DNA of 10,716 nt from Planctomycetota bacterium. Lineage in GTDB: Bacteria; Planctomycetota; Phycisphaerae; WQYP01. The DNA lies in assembly GCA_021798635.1 (NCBI GenBank), contig JAJZGH010000179.1:1-10716 (forward strand), written 5' to 3'. A model generated the notes under the pieces. The model ran no database searches and had not been told where the DNA came from. It was given only the letters and a program-made list of their open reading frames with translations. The translations under genes were made by a program, and so were the position numbers. Positions 1 through 10,000 of this stretch are shown piece by piece. How positions within the stretch are numbered: position 1 is the first letter of the stretch; each line of letters starts with the position of its first letter.

Positions 1-1155
1 ATCCCACGCAGCGAAGCTGCTCCAAGTTGCCTTGCCCTCCTGCGGGGCGGGTGATGTGCCGATGTTGAAGGGTCCGGATACCCCTGCCAGCCACTCGTCG
101 TGCTCATGCGCACGAAACCGGAACAGATAATACCGCTGATCGCCCGTTGCGCCGGGAAAGGCCGCCATGAGTTCAATTTCATGAGGCGTGCGCGCTAGTT
201 CGGTAGGGAACGCCAGCCAGGAGACCATGTCGGATTGGGCAAAAGCTTCCTGTGTGGCATAACGTGGAGGAAAAAGGTCGATTCGGCCAAGTGAAGTCAA
301 TGCGTGATGGAGCCAGTTCCGCGTCTCCGCGCTGGCCGCGACTGACTCGATTGCGGTGGCAGGGACCTCGTGGCCATGTCGAAGCAGGCCCACGACGCCA
401 AGGCATCTCACTTGTGGATCGGCGCTCTGCACCGCCGCGTGCAGCTCCGCAATAATTTCTGTGCCTGGCAGATACCCCATCAAATCCAGTAGAAGCACCG
501 CCTGCCAGCGATAGTCGCAGTATTCATCACACCAAATCCAATCATCATCGCCCGGCCGCTCCATAGGGCGCATCCGCTCCCGGAGCGGGAGGAATGTTTC
601 CAGCGCCGAGCCGGCGAGCTGTGTAAGGGATGCCTGAGGGAATGTGCCCTTCTCGCAGGCCGCACGGGCGAGTTCATGGATGCGGCGTTTAAGCGGTGGA
701 TATTGCGTGCATTTGAAGAGTGGCGGGAAAAGCACTTCGACGGCCTGTGCGGCAGCAGCAAATTCTTTGATCTCCACGTCGGCCTCCAACGCCAAAGCAA
801 GATGTTGCTCAACGATGGTGAGATAGGCGGCGGCAGATGCGGGACTATGCTGGGAAGCAAGAAATTCCATGCCGTCACTAAGGGCCGCTGCGCTTATTCG
901 GGCTGCAAATTCGGCGATGATCGCCGGATTTGGGAAGTGCGGGCTTAAGGTTGCGGCAACCACCAGCACGCGCGACATATCTCCTTTTTTCAGGTGCCCC
1001 CAATCTTCCGTTGCAGCCTCGAGGGCCATCCGGCATTCGGCTGCGGTCAAGCCACCCTCCGCGAGTGCTTGGAAGTGCGGCTTAGCTTGCTTCCGCACGG
1101 CCGGATCGCGGGAACGGAACATCTCAAGAATCGCGGGTAATCGTGTCTGGGCCAT
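1..1155 (-). CDS. HEAT-like repeat protein, C-terminus cut by window edge
   Basis: Reading the minus strand from ATG 1155 gives 385 codons with no stop as far as base 1, so the gene continues past the left edge. An AGGAG site (1162-1166) sits 6 bases before the ATG and settles the start. The protein starts MAQTRLPAILEMFRSRD and is mostly alpha-helical, rich in Ala and Leu. Helical pairs resemble HEAT/ARM units, for example LPAILEMFRSRDPAVRKQA near residue 6 and SADPQVRCLGVVGLLRHG near 240. A Trp/Asp/Cys-rich stretch (DDDWIWCDEYCDYRW) lies near residue 205. Towards the visible end comes a different, probably beta-rich part with YYLFRFR and DEWLAGVSGPF, which I cannot name. No signal peptide or membrane segment is seen, so it is probably cytoplasmic. 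HEAT-like repeats usually serve as protein-binding scaffolds; the specific role is unknown. It is divergent from the higBA remnant. That it is a real gene is well supported; the HEAT assignment is moderate. Confidence 0.75.
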   Translation of the reverse strand, partial: MAQTRLPAILEMFRSRDPAVRKQAKPHFQALAEGGLTAAECRMALEAATEDWGHLKKGDMSRVLVVAATLSPHFPNPAIIAEFAARISAAALSDGMEFLASQHSPASAAAYLTIVEQHLALALEADVEIKEFAAAAQAVEVLFPPLFKCTQYPPLKRRIHELARAACEKGTFPQASLTQLAGSALETFLPLRERMRPMERPGDDDWIWCDEYCDYRWQAVLLLDLMGYLPGTEIIAELHAAVQSADPQVRCLGVVGLLRHGHEVPATAIESVAASAETRNWLHHALTSLGRIDLFPPRYATQEAFAQSDMVSWLAFPTELARTPHEIELMAAFPGATGDQRYYLFRFRAHEHDEWLAGVSGPFNIGTSPAPQEGKATWSSFAAWD

Positions 1156-1285
1156 ATAAAGCTCCTGATCCGCTGTGGCGATCGGCTTGTTCGGCAGACC
1201 AAGCGACGCTGATAGTCGCGTCTGCCGTGATCGCCCACTTGCCGCTGTACCAAAGCATTTATTCTCCTGAGATGCGTGATTTTAA

Positions 1286-1450
1286 CGGATCGACCACCAT
1301 TCACAAGCCGTGGGTGTCGAACTAATTCATTATGAGAAGACAGTGAAATATCGAAACAATATAAATGAAATGGTCGAAGGCAGGATTTATTTGTTTTTTT
1401 TCCTGACGCATACCGAATATGATAAAAATCTATGGAAGGCGCAATTATGA
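1286..1450 (+). pseudogene. higB: Remnant of HigB-type mRNA interferase toxin (C-terminal tail only)
   Basis: The plus-strand frame ending at TGA 1448-1450 reads GRIYLFFFLTHTEYDKNLWK before the last codons. This matches the C-terminal signature of HigB toxins (COG4680; the E. coli HigB tail has MTHKEYD). The frame is open only from 1286, after TAA 1283-1285, and its first part does not look like HigB. All three plus frames from 1160 to 1380 were read: none contains a HigB N-terminus or the conserved VFNxxGNxYR strand, so this is a 3' remnant rather than a single frameshift. The stop overlaps the higA start as ATGA, the usual arrangement of a translationally coupled higBA pair, which supports the identification. 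The ribonuclease that HigB provides when bound to ribosomes should be absent. The clearly recognisable part is only 1379-1450. Confidence 0.6.
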
Positions 1451-1869
1451 ATACGACAACCACATTGGTCTTTGCGGACATGCCGAAGGACTATCAGGGC
1501 TTGGTCATGAATTTCATGCCAAAGGCAATTCATGACGAAGTCGATTACGAGAACACTGTGGAAATTATCGATGCGCTCGTCGGCCACGCGCTTACCGATG
1601 AGCAGGAATTGTATCTTGGCACACTTTCGACGCTGGTAGATGCGTACGAGAGCAGGCACTACGCAATCGAAACCCATGGTATGTCTCCGGTTGAGGCACT
1701 GAAATTCTTGATGGAAGAACATGAAATGTCTGCCGATGACATCGGCAGGCTGTTGGGGGAGCGGACGCTGGGGTCTAAAATATTGCGTCAGCGACGGAAG
1801 ATTGGCCTGAAATATGCCAAAGCACTGGCCAAGAAGTTTGCTGTCGATGTCAGTGTTTTTATTAATTGA
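1447..1869 (+). CDS. higA: HigA-family antitoxin / HTH transcriptional regulator
   Basis: A protein of 140 residues starting MNTTTTLVFADMPKDY. ATG 1447 is preferred over ATG 1432, which lies in the same frame, because GGAAGG (1434-1439) is 7 bases ahead and the ATG overlaps the stop of the higB remnant as ATGA. The layout matches COG5499 HigA antitoxins: an N-terminal acidic helical part with DYENTVEIIDALV and the family block LSTLVDAYESRHYAIE, then an Xre-type helix-turn-helix (about residues 80-140) ending GLKYAKALAKKFAVDVSVFI, close to the end of E. coli HigA. HigA normally neutralises HigB by direct binding and represses its own operon. Here the toxin gene is gone except for its tail, so the protein is an orphan antitoxin that may persist as a DNA-binding regulator or protect against related HigB toxins. 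It converges on ahcY. Confidence 0.85.
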   Translation: MNTTTTLVFADMPKDYQGLVMNFMPKAIHDEVDYENTVEIIDALVGHALTDEQELYLGTLSTLVDAYESRHYAIETHGMSPVEALKFLMEEHEMSADDIGRLLGERTLGSKILRQRRKIGLKYAKALAKKFAVDVSVFIN

Positions 1870-1976
1870 CAATAGGCTACCGGCCGGATGAAACCAATCC
1901 CGGTCCGGACGTGAAGAGGTTCAGATCACTCCTGCCGGAAAACGGGCGACGAAGGGTGGGAGATTCGCTCGGGCGC

Positions 1977-2010
1977 AAAAAAAGAGCACCGCATTTGTGG
2001 TGCGGTGCTC
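1977..2010 (-). terminator. Intrinsic terminator behind ahcY
   Basis: On the minus strand a perfect 10-bp stem (GAGCACCGCA and TGCGGTGCTC, bases 1984-1993 and 2001-2010) with a 7-base loop is followed at once by seven Ts (A7 at 1977-1983 on the plus strand). It lies 47 bases past the ahcY stop. On the plus strand the nearest T run begins only 9 bases after the stem, so it would terminate higA transcripts poorly, if at all. Confidence 0.9.
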
Positions 2011-2057
2011 CGTGGCGACTTTTTAGTTTGAATATGACCCGGGGATACTTGTGGCGA

Positions 2058-4392
<2,335 letters not shown>

Positions 4393-4401
4393 CCGGATAG
4401 A

Positions 4402-4430
4402 ATGATAGTTGCTGGCGCGGAAATTGGCAA
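4402..4430 (-). promoter_or_regulatory. Sigma-70-type promoter of sahR-ahcY
   Basis: On the minus strand TTGCCA (plus-strand 4425-4430) and TATCAT (4402-4407) are separated by exactly 17 bases, each one base off consensus. Transcription should start near 4395, only 3-4 bases before ATG 4392, so the message would be almost leaderless. A weak dyad, ATCCG-N6-CGGAT (4383-4398), spans the predicted transcription start and the start codon and could be an operator, but it is short. This is a prediction by eye. Confidence 0.6.
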
Positions 4431-4445
4431 GCGCATCGCACCACA

Positions 4446-4516
4446 GAGCACCGTGGTGATAACCCGGTGGTTGATTGGGAACATCGGATCAACCACCGGA
4501 TTATCATCCGCTGCTC
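4446..4516. repeat. REP/MITE-like palindromic element, copy 1
   Basis: A 71-base imperfect palindrome. The left arm is 4446-4473 (starts GAGCACCGTGG, ends CCGGTGGTTG) and the right arm 4490-4516, with a perfect inner stem CCGGTGGTTGA/TCAACCACCGG and about 14 unpaired bases. The left arm is identical over 28 bases to that of the element at 4583-4654; loop and right arm differ. There is no coding capacity. It is probably a member of a dispersed palindromic repeat family. Confidence 0.8.
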
Positions 4517-4537
4517 GGCGGGCGCGTCCCGCTACGG

Positions 4538-4564
4538 AAAAAAAGGTACCTGACACCTTTTTTT
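4538..4564. repeat. Small A/T-flanked hairpin AAAAAAAGGT-N7-ACCTTTTTTT
   Basis: A perfect 10-bp inverted repeat: AAAAAAAGGT at 4538-4547 and ACCTTTTTTT at 4555-4564, with the 7-base loop ACCTGAC. It lies between the two copies of the larger palindrome. It is symmetrical and could stop transcription in either direction, although the GC part of the stem is only three pairs. I read it as a REP-like element rather than a working terminator. Confidence 0.6.
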
Positions 4565-4582
4565 TATCAGCGCCGCGTCGTT

Positions 4583-4654
4583 GAGCACCGTGGTGATAAC
4601 CCGGTGGTTGGTGGGCGGCACGGAGTCAACCACCGGATTAACCATCTGGTGCTC
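4583..4654. repeat. REP/MITE-like palindromic element, copy 2
   Basis: A 72-base palindrome with 28-base arms at 4583-4610 and 4627-4654 and a 16-base loop. The arms begin GAGCACC and end in CCGGTGGTTG, with a few internal mismatches. The left arm is identical to that of copy 1 at 4446, in direct orientation 137 bases away, while the loops have diverged. This suggests selection or copying that preserves the stem. Confidence 0.8.
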
Positions 4655-4682
4655 TGTGAAGATTAGACCGCCCCGGCGCGCC

Positions 4683-4733
4683 AGGAGCCCGTCCGAGTAA
4701 TGGCCGGGATTGCGATTACTCGGACAGGCTCCT
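4683..4733. repeat. 19-bp inverted repeat (third palindrome type)
   Basis: The arms 4683-4701 (AGGAGCCCGTCCGAGTAAT) and 4715-4733 (ATTACTCGGACAGGCTCCT) pair with one mismatch in 19, around a 13-base loop. It is unrelated in sequence to the other palindromes. No T tract follows on either strand, so it is not a standard terminator. It is probably another REP-like element. Confidence 0.75.
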
Positions 4734-4891
4734 AGCCGGATCAAAGTTTCGCTGCGGTTTGGCCGATAATGATGGCGAAGGGCCGGGTTGGGACATAACA
4801 TTGGCGTGTGCGGGACCGAATAAGCCCCGTAATGATTGCATACGGCCAGCATGCCCGGATGTCAGATAAACGAATAAAGGATTGCACTACT
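4734..4891. other. Upstream region of manA, no clear element
   Basis: This is the remainder of the 499-base gap between sahR and manA. I find no convincing promoter pair, riboswitch-like fold or small gene here, although manA transcription must start in or before this stretch. In-frame upstream codons (ATG 4808 and 4859) exist but lack ribosome binding sites. Confidence 0.4.
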
Positions 4892-5935
4892 GTGAATATA
4901 TACCCCATGAAATTTTCCCCGGTTTTTCAGGAACGGATCTGGGGCGGACAAAAAATCCGCCAGAATCTGGGCCGGCCAGTGCCGCAGGACCTTTATAGAT
5001 CGCGTATCGGCGAGGCATGGGAATTGGCCGATCTGCCGGCCGGCTCTGTGAAAGCCGATTCTGCGGGTGCAGCCGCGGATGGGAGCTTATCGAGCCGGAT
5101 TATCAACGGCCCATTGTCTAAACGCTCGCTGCATGAGGCGATCGGACAATGTGGGCCGGAAATTATGGGCCGGGCAGCCGCGGGACATTCGCATTTCCCC
5201 CTGCTGATAAAATTTTTGGACGCGGCTGCCGATTTATCAGTGCAGGTGCATCCCAACAAGGCTTATGCCGCTAAGCATCCTGGTGCGCAGCTTAAAAGTG
5301 AAGCCTGGTATGTGCTGGAAGCAGCGCCGGGCGCGAAGATATATAAGGGGGTGAAGCGCGGCGTAACACGGGAAATGTTCGCGGCGGCCCTGCAGGCCGG
5401 AACGGTGGATCGGCTACTACTGGCAGTACCGGTGCAGGCGGGTGATTGTCACTTTTTGGAATCCGGAACAGTTCATGCCCTGGGTGCCGGCGTACTGGTC
5501 GCGGAAGTTCAGACTCCCAGCGATACAACTTTCCGAGTCTTTGATTGGAATCGCCTCGGCCCGGATGGCAAGGCCCGCACCCTGCATATACAGGAAGCGT
5601 TGGAAGTCATAGATTTTTCGCCGCCGGCACCGGCGATACCGCAACGTCGGAATTATCTCGTTGAAGATACCGTCGTGACCGAGCTGGTTTCCTGTGATTA
5701 TTTTTCCATACATCGGCTGACCGTGCCGGAGGGAAGTCAGACGTTTCCCGCGGATTGGATGGATGATAAACCTGAAGTGTGGATGTGCCTTTCCGGACAG
5801 GGTGTGCTGGAAATACTCGATGCCACACCGCTGGCGTTTGCACCGGGGGAAACCCTCTTAATTCCCGCCACCGCCCGGCAGATTCGCCTGCGTGTGGTCA
5901 GCGCGTGTACACTGTTGAGAATCCGGCTGCCGTAA
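4892..5935 (+). CDS. manA: Mannose-6-phosphate isomerase, type I (cupin metalloenzyme)
   Basis: The enzyme interconverts fructose 6-phosphate and mannose 6-phosphate, feeding GDP-mannose and polysaccharide synthesis or mannose use; it is cytosolic and zinc-dependent. The protein is 347 residues from GTG 4892, starting with the family-typical NIYPMKFSPVFQERIWGG. GTG is chosen because family N-termini begin at about this point and AAAGGA lies about 10 bases ahead; ATG 4907 has no site and ATG 4859 adds an atypical stretch. Metal-ligand motifs: QVHP (Gln118, His120), SEAWYVLE (Glu137) and GTVHALGAG (His195); the catalytic Arg215 is in SDTTFRVFDWNR. The second cupin half (PEVWMCLSGQGVLEI onwards) is complete. 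It diverges from sahR across the palindrome cluster and is followed after 52 bases by the pseudouridine synthase gene. Confidence 0.93.
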   Translation: MNIYPMKFSPVFQERIWGGQKIRQNLGRPVPQDLYRSRIGEAWELADLPAGSVKADSAGAAADGSLSSRIINGPLSKRSLHEAIGQCGPEIMGRAAAGHSHFPLLIKFLDAAADLSVQVHPNKAYAAKHPGAQLKSEAWYVLEAAPGAKIYKGVKRGVTREMFAAALQAGTVDRLLLAVPVQAGDCHFLESGTVHALGAGVLVAEVQTPSDTTFRVFDWNRLGPDGKARTLHIQEALEVIDFSPPAPAIPQRRNYLVEDTVVTELVSCDYFSIHRLTVPEGSQTFPADWMDDKPEVWMCLSGQGVLEILDATPLAFAPGETLLIPATARQIRLRVVSACTLLRIRLP

Positions 5936-5987
5936 CCGCGGACAGCCTGTGCGATTTCGCCTCCTACAATGTATTGGAAATAATACG

Positions 5988-6926
5988 ATGAAAGTACGTT
6001 TACAAAAGTTCATGGCCGATTGCGGAGTTGCCGCCCGGCGCAAGTGTGAACAATTAATTCTGGAAGGCCAAGTGCGGGTCAATGGGCATGTACCGGTGAA
6101 ATTGCCCGTGTTGATTGATCCGGAAAAAGACACCATCACCGTGGGGGATGATCTGGTTGAAGCGCTGCATCCGGAAAAGCTGCTTTACATTCTGCTTTAT
6201 AAACCCAAAGGCGTCTTGGTGACGCGGAATGATCCGGCGGATCGCAAAACCGTCCATGAATTGCTGCCGGGCATTACCGCCCGACTTTTTCCCGTCGGCC
6301 GTCTGGATATGGATTCCCGCGGGCTGGTGCTGATGACCAATGACGGAGAACTAGCGAATGCCATATCGCATCCGCGTTACGGCGTGGAAAAAACCTACGT
6401 TGTCACGGTGGATGCCCGCTTAACAAGTGAAGCGGTGGAAAGAGTGCGTAAAGGCATCTGGCTGGGAGCGCCCGATGGCGGCCGGGCCGTGCGGGCGGAA
6501 GGCTTTGCCTTGCGGGTGCTGTCGCGGCAGCGCGGCAAGACGATTTTGGAAGTAACCATTGCGGAAGGAAAAAATCGGGAATTCCGCCGCGTGCTGGCCC
6601 GTTTCGGATACCGGGTTGCGGATATGTTCCGTGTGGCGATTGCGGAAAAAATTACGGCCGCCGGATTGAATCCTGGTGAATCCCGAGCGCTATCACCCAA
6701 GGAATTGCAGTGGCTGCGCACGGTCAGTTCGCCGGAATATCACGATCAGAAACGACAGGCAACGCAGAAATGGTTTGAACGCAAGGAAATGGAAAAGGAA
6801 CGCAAACGCCTGCAGCAGGGGGTGGAAAAAACAGCGCCCCGCCCCACCCGCTTGATGAACGCCAAGCCGCAACGAAAATTTGCGGCAGGGAAAAGCGGCG
6901 GCACGCGGTCGCGGCCTACACGCTAA
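5988..6926 (+). CDS. rluB: Ribosomal large-subunit pseudouridine synthase, RluB/RsuA family
   Basis: The protein has 312 residues. An S4 RNA-binding domain comes first (about 2-60: RLQKFMADCGVAARRKCEQL and VRVNG), then the RsuA/RluB-type catalytic domain with YKPKGVLVT and GRLDMDSRGLVLMTNDG, in which Asp107 is the catalytic nucleophile. EGKNREFRRVLARFGY is the conserved late motif. RluB isomerises one uridine in the peptidyl-transferase region of 23S rRNA; RsuA and RluE/F members act elsewhere, and the exact target cannot be told from this sequence. After about residue 250 a highly basic, probably disordered tail (many Lys, Arg, Gln and Pro) extends to the end, as in many RluB proteins. The start ATG 5988 follows GGAA at 8 bases; a longer reading from 5949 lacks the family N-terminus. 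It is probably co-directional with, and perhaps co-transcribed with, manA. Confidence 0.88.
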   Translation: MKVRLQKFMADCGVAARRKCEQLILEGQVRVNGHVPVKLPVLIDPEKDTITVGDDLVEALHPEKLLYILLYKPKGVLVTRNDPADRKTVHELLPGITARLFPVGRLDMDSRGLVLMTNDGELANAISHPRYGVEKTYVVTVDARLTSEAVERVRKGIWLGAPDGGRAVRAEGFALRVLSRQRGKTILEVTIAEGKNREFRRVLARFGYRVADMFRVAIAEKITAAGLNPGESRALSPKELQWLRTVSSPEYHDQKRQATQKWFERKEMEKERKRLQQGVEKTAPRPTRLMNAKPQRKFAAGKSGGTRSRPTR

Positions 6927-6985
6927 TAGGGGCCGACGAATTACGCGCGATGCAATGGCCCTGTTGACCACTGGTTCGCCGAGCC

Positions 6986-7020
6986 AATGAATAATGAATA
7001 ATGAGTAATGAATCATGAGT
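6986..7020 (+). repeat. Five-unit heptamer tandem repeat (AATGAAT) across the metH start
   Basis: The units are AATGAAT, AATGAAT, AATGAGT, AATGAAT and CATGAGT, with no gaps. Each unit contributes an ATG (6987, 6994, 7001, 7008, 7015). The first four open mini-ORFs of 4-5 codons that stop within the repeat or just past the fifth ATG, which is the proposed metH start. Because the unit is 7 bases, gain or loss of a unit shifts the frame of upstream ATGs. Confidence 0.85.
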
Positions 7021-10000
7021 AGCGAGAAAGACAATACCATCGCAGCACGTCTGAGCGGCCACGCCGCTGGACCGATGGAAAGCCATCCATTTCTGGATAT
7101 GTTAAAACACCGGGTCATGGTGTTTGACGGCGGATTAGGTACGCAGATATTTGCCGCGAATCTGACGTTGGCTGATTTTAACAATCTGGAAAACTGCCCG
7201 GAAGTGCTGGTGCTTTCCCGCCCGGATGTAATTCAATCCATCCACGAATCGTATTATGCCGCCGGCTCCGACACGGTCGAAACCGATACGTTCGGTGCCA
7301 GTAAAATTGTTCTGGCAGAATTTGGATTGCAGGATCAGTGTCGAGAAATTAACCGCAAAGCGGCGCTGCTGGCCCGCAGTGCCGCTGATAAATTCACCAC
7401 CCCGGATCGGCCCCGATTTGTCGCCGGATCAATCGGCCCGGGCACCAAAGCCATTACACTAGGCAACACCACGTTTGACATCATGCACGATTCCTATGTG
7501 GAACAGGTTCGCGGACTGCTGGACGGCGGAGTTGATGCAATTCTCATCGAGACGTGTTTTGATCTATTGCAGGCCAAGGTCGCGGTGATTGCCGCGACCG
7601 ACGCCATGAAGGAAATGGGCATTCGCGTGCCGATCATGGTGCAGGTAACCATGGAAACCGTTGGCACGATGTTGCTGGGCACGGAAATGAACGCGGTGAT
7701 TACCACGCTGGAAGCACTTCCGGTGGATGTCATTGGTATGAACTGCGCTACGGGTCCGGAGCTGATGCGCCCACATGTGGAAACGCTTAGTCAGAATTGC
7801 ACGCGCTATTTGTCTGTGCAGCCCAATGCCGGCCTGCCTGTGCTGCATGAGGGCCGCACCCATTTCCCGCTTGGCGCGACGGAACTTGCCAGAGCGCATG
7901 TGGAGTTTGTTCAGCAGTTTGGCGTCAATATTGTCGGCGGATGCTGCGGCACCACGCCGGAGCATATCCGCGCAGTAGCGGCGGCGGTGGCTGAATTAAA
8001 GCCGGCGGTGCGCAGCGCACAAGGGCGGATGACTGATGCGGCCCATGCGACTGTTTCATCGCTGTATAGTGCGGTGGATGCGCGGCAAGATAATTCCATT
8101 CTCATCATCGGCGAACGCACCAATACCAACGGTTCCAAAAAATTCCGTGACTGCCTGTTGGCCGCCGATTGGGACACGCTGACCGCCATCGGGCGCGAAC
8201 AGGTGAAGGAAGGTTCGCACGTTGTTGATGTGTGCGTGGATTATGTCGGCCGCGATGGCGTGCCCGACATGACCGACATTGTCCGGCGCTTTGCCAAGGA
8301 AGTTACCGCCCCGTTGATGATCGACTCGACACAACTAGATGTCATTGAAGCCGGCCTGCAGGCCGCCCCCGGCAAGTGCATCGTTAATTCCATTAATCTC
8401 GAAGATGGCGAAGAGAAACTCGCGCGCATGGCCGCTTTACTGAAACGCTATGGGGCCGCCGTGGTTGCCGGCACCATTGACGAAGACAAAACAGAGGCCA
8501 TGGCCAAAACCGCCGATCGTAAAATTGAAATTGCCAAAAGGCTTTACGATCTGCTGGTCAACAAATACGGCATTCCGGAAACGGACATTTATTTTGATCC
8601 GCTCATATTTCCCATTGTCACCGGGCAGGAGGAAGTGCGGCGACTGGCATTGGAAACCATTGATGGCATCCGCCGAATCAGCGAGGAACTGCCCAACTGC
8701 CATACCACGCTGGGACTTTCCAATGTTTCCTTCGGGTTAAAGCCATATGCGAGATTGGTGCTAAATAGCGCGTTTTTTAATGAATGCGTCAAGGCCGGCC
8801 TCACCAGCGCGATTGTCCACGCCAGTAAAATTTTGCCGCAGAATAAAATAGAACCGGAACATTACCAATGGGCGATGGATCTGATTTATGATCGCCAACG
8901 CGAGGATTACAAGCCACTGCAATTGCTGACTAACCTGGGCGCTCCGGCCAAAGCGGCCCAAGCCACAGAGCAACTGCCCCTGGAGGAACAACTGCGGCGG
9001 CACATCATTGACGGCGACAAACAAAAGCTGCCCGAGCATCTTGATCAGGCCATGGCCAAATATGCGCCCCTGGAAATTATCAATGATCATCTCCTGGAGG
9101 GCATGAAAGTAGTAGGCGAATTGTTCGGCAGCGGCCAAATGCAGTTGCCGTTTGTACTCCAAAGTGCTGAAGTGATGAAAACCGCGGTGGCCTATTTGCA
9201 GCCTTTCATGCCGAAAAGTGAAGGGCAAAGCCGGGGCAGAATGGTTCTGGCTACGGTTAAGGGGGACGTGCATGACATTGGTAAAAATCTGGTGGATATT
9301 ATTTTATCCAACAATGGCTACACAGTGGTCAACCTGGGCATCAAACAGTCGATCGCCAATATCGTGCAGGCCGCCAAAGAACATAACGCCCAGATCATCG
9401 GCCTTTCGGGCCTGCTGGTAAAGTCCACACTGGTGATGCGCGATGATTTGCAGGAACTCAATCGCCTGGGAATTGATATACCTGTGATTCTCGGCGGTGC
9501 GGCGCTGACCCGCAGTTACGTGGAAAAGGATTTGCGCGATATTTACAAAGGCCCTTTGTTCTATGGCAAAGATGCCTTTGAGGGCTTGCGCGTCATGGAA
9601 CACGTGGCGACCGGAAAAATCGCTGAGATTCTCGGCGACACGGGGCAATCCCGGCAACAGGCCGAGTTGCGTTGCAAAGCTGGCGCGACCGCGGCCACCT
9701 CGGCAACGGAAAATGAGGGTACCAAAATCAGCACGGAGGATTATGCCAGCTCTGGTATACGCACCGACGTTGCCGTGCCGGCGTTACCCTTTTACGGCTC
9801 GCGCGTGGTGACAGATATTCCGGTGGATGCGGTGTTTCCCTACATTGATGAAGTAGCACTTTTCCGCGGCCAATGGCAGTTCAAAAGCGGCACGATGCCG
9901 CGGGATGAATTCCGCCAATGGACGGAAAGCCACGTTCGCCCGATTTATAACCGCATCAAACAGAAATGTCGGGATATGAATCTGCTGCGCCCACAGGTAG

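Noticed and set aside
480..878. 132-codon minus-strand frame
   Set aside because: It overlaps the edge-open HEAT-like gene in another frame, has an unlikely composition (many Ser, Arg, Pro and Trp) and no ribosome binding site.
1143..1325. 60-codon plus-strand frame as a possible intact toxin upstream of higA
   Set aside because: It shows no HigB or RelE features, begins inside the leader of the divergent gene, and is not the frame that ends in the HigB tail.
1047..1872. Minus-strand frames of 144 and 161 codons across the higBA region
   Set aside because: One overlaps the HEAT-like gene start and its leader, the other is antisense to higA; neither resembles a known protein.
4428..4441. Similarity between minus-strand GCGATGCGCTTGCC before sahR and GCGATGCAATGGCC before metH as a shared SahR operator
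   Set aside because: Eleven of 14 bases match, but with many possible alignments of two short regions this could be chance, and neither site is a dyad.
6927..7014. Cobalamin, SAM or SAH riboswitch before metH
   Set aside because: The gap is only 88 bases and shows no conserved riboswitch core such as a B12 box; the sahR and ahcY leaders are also too short.
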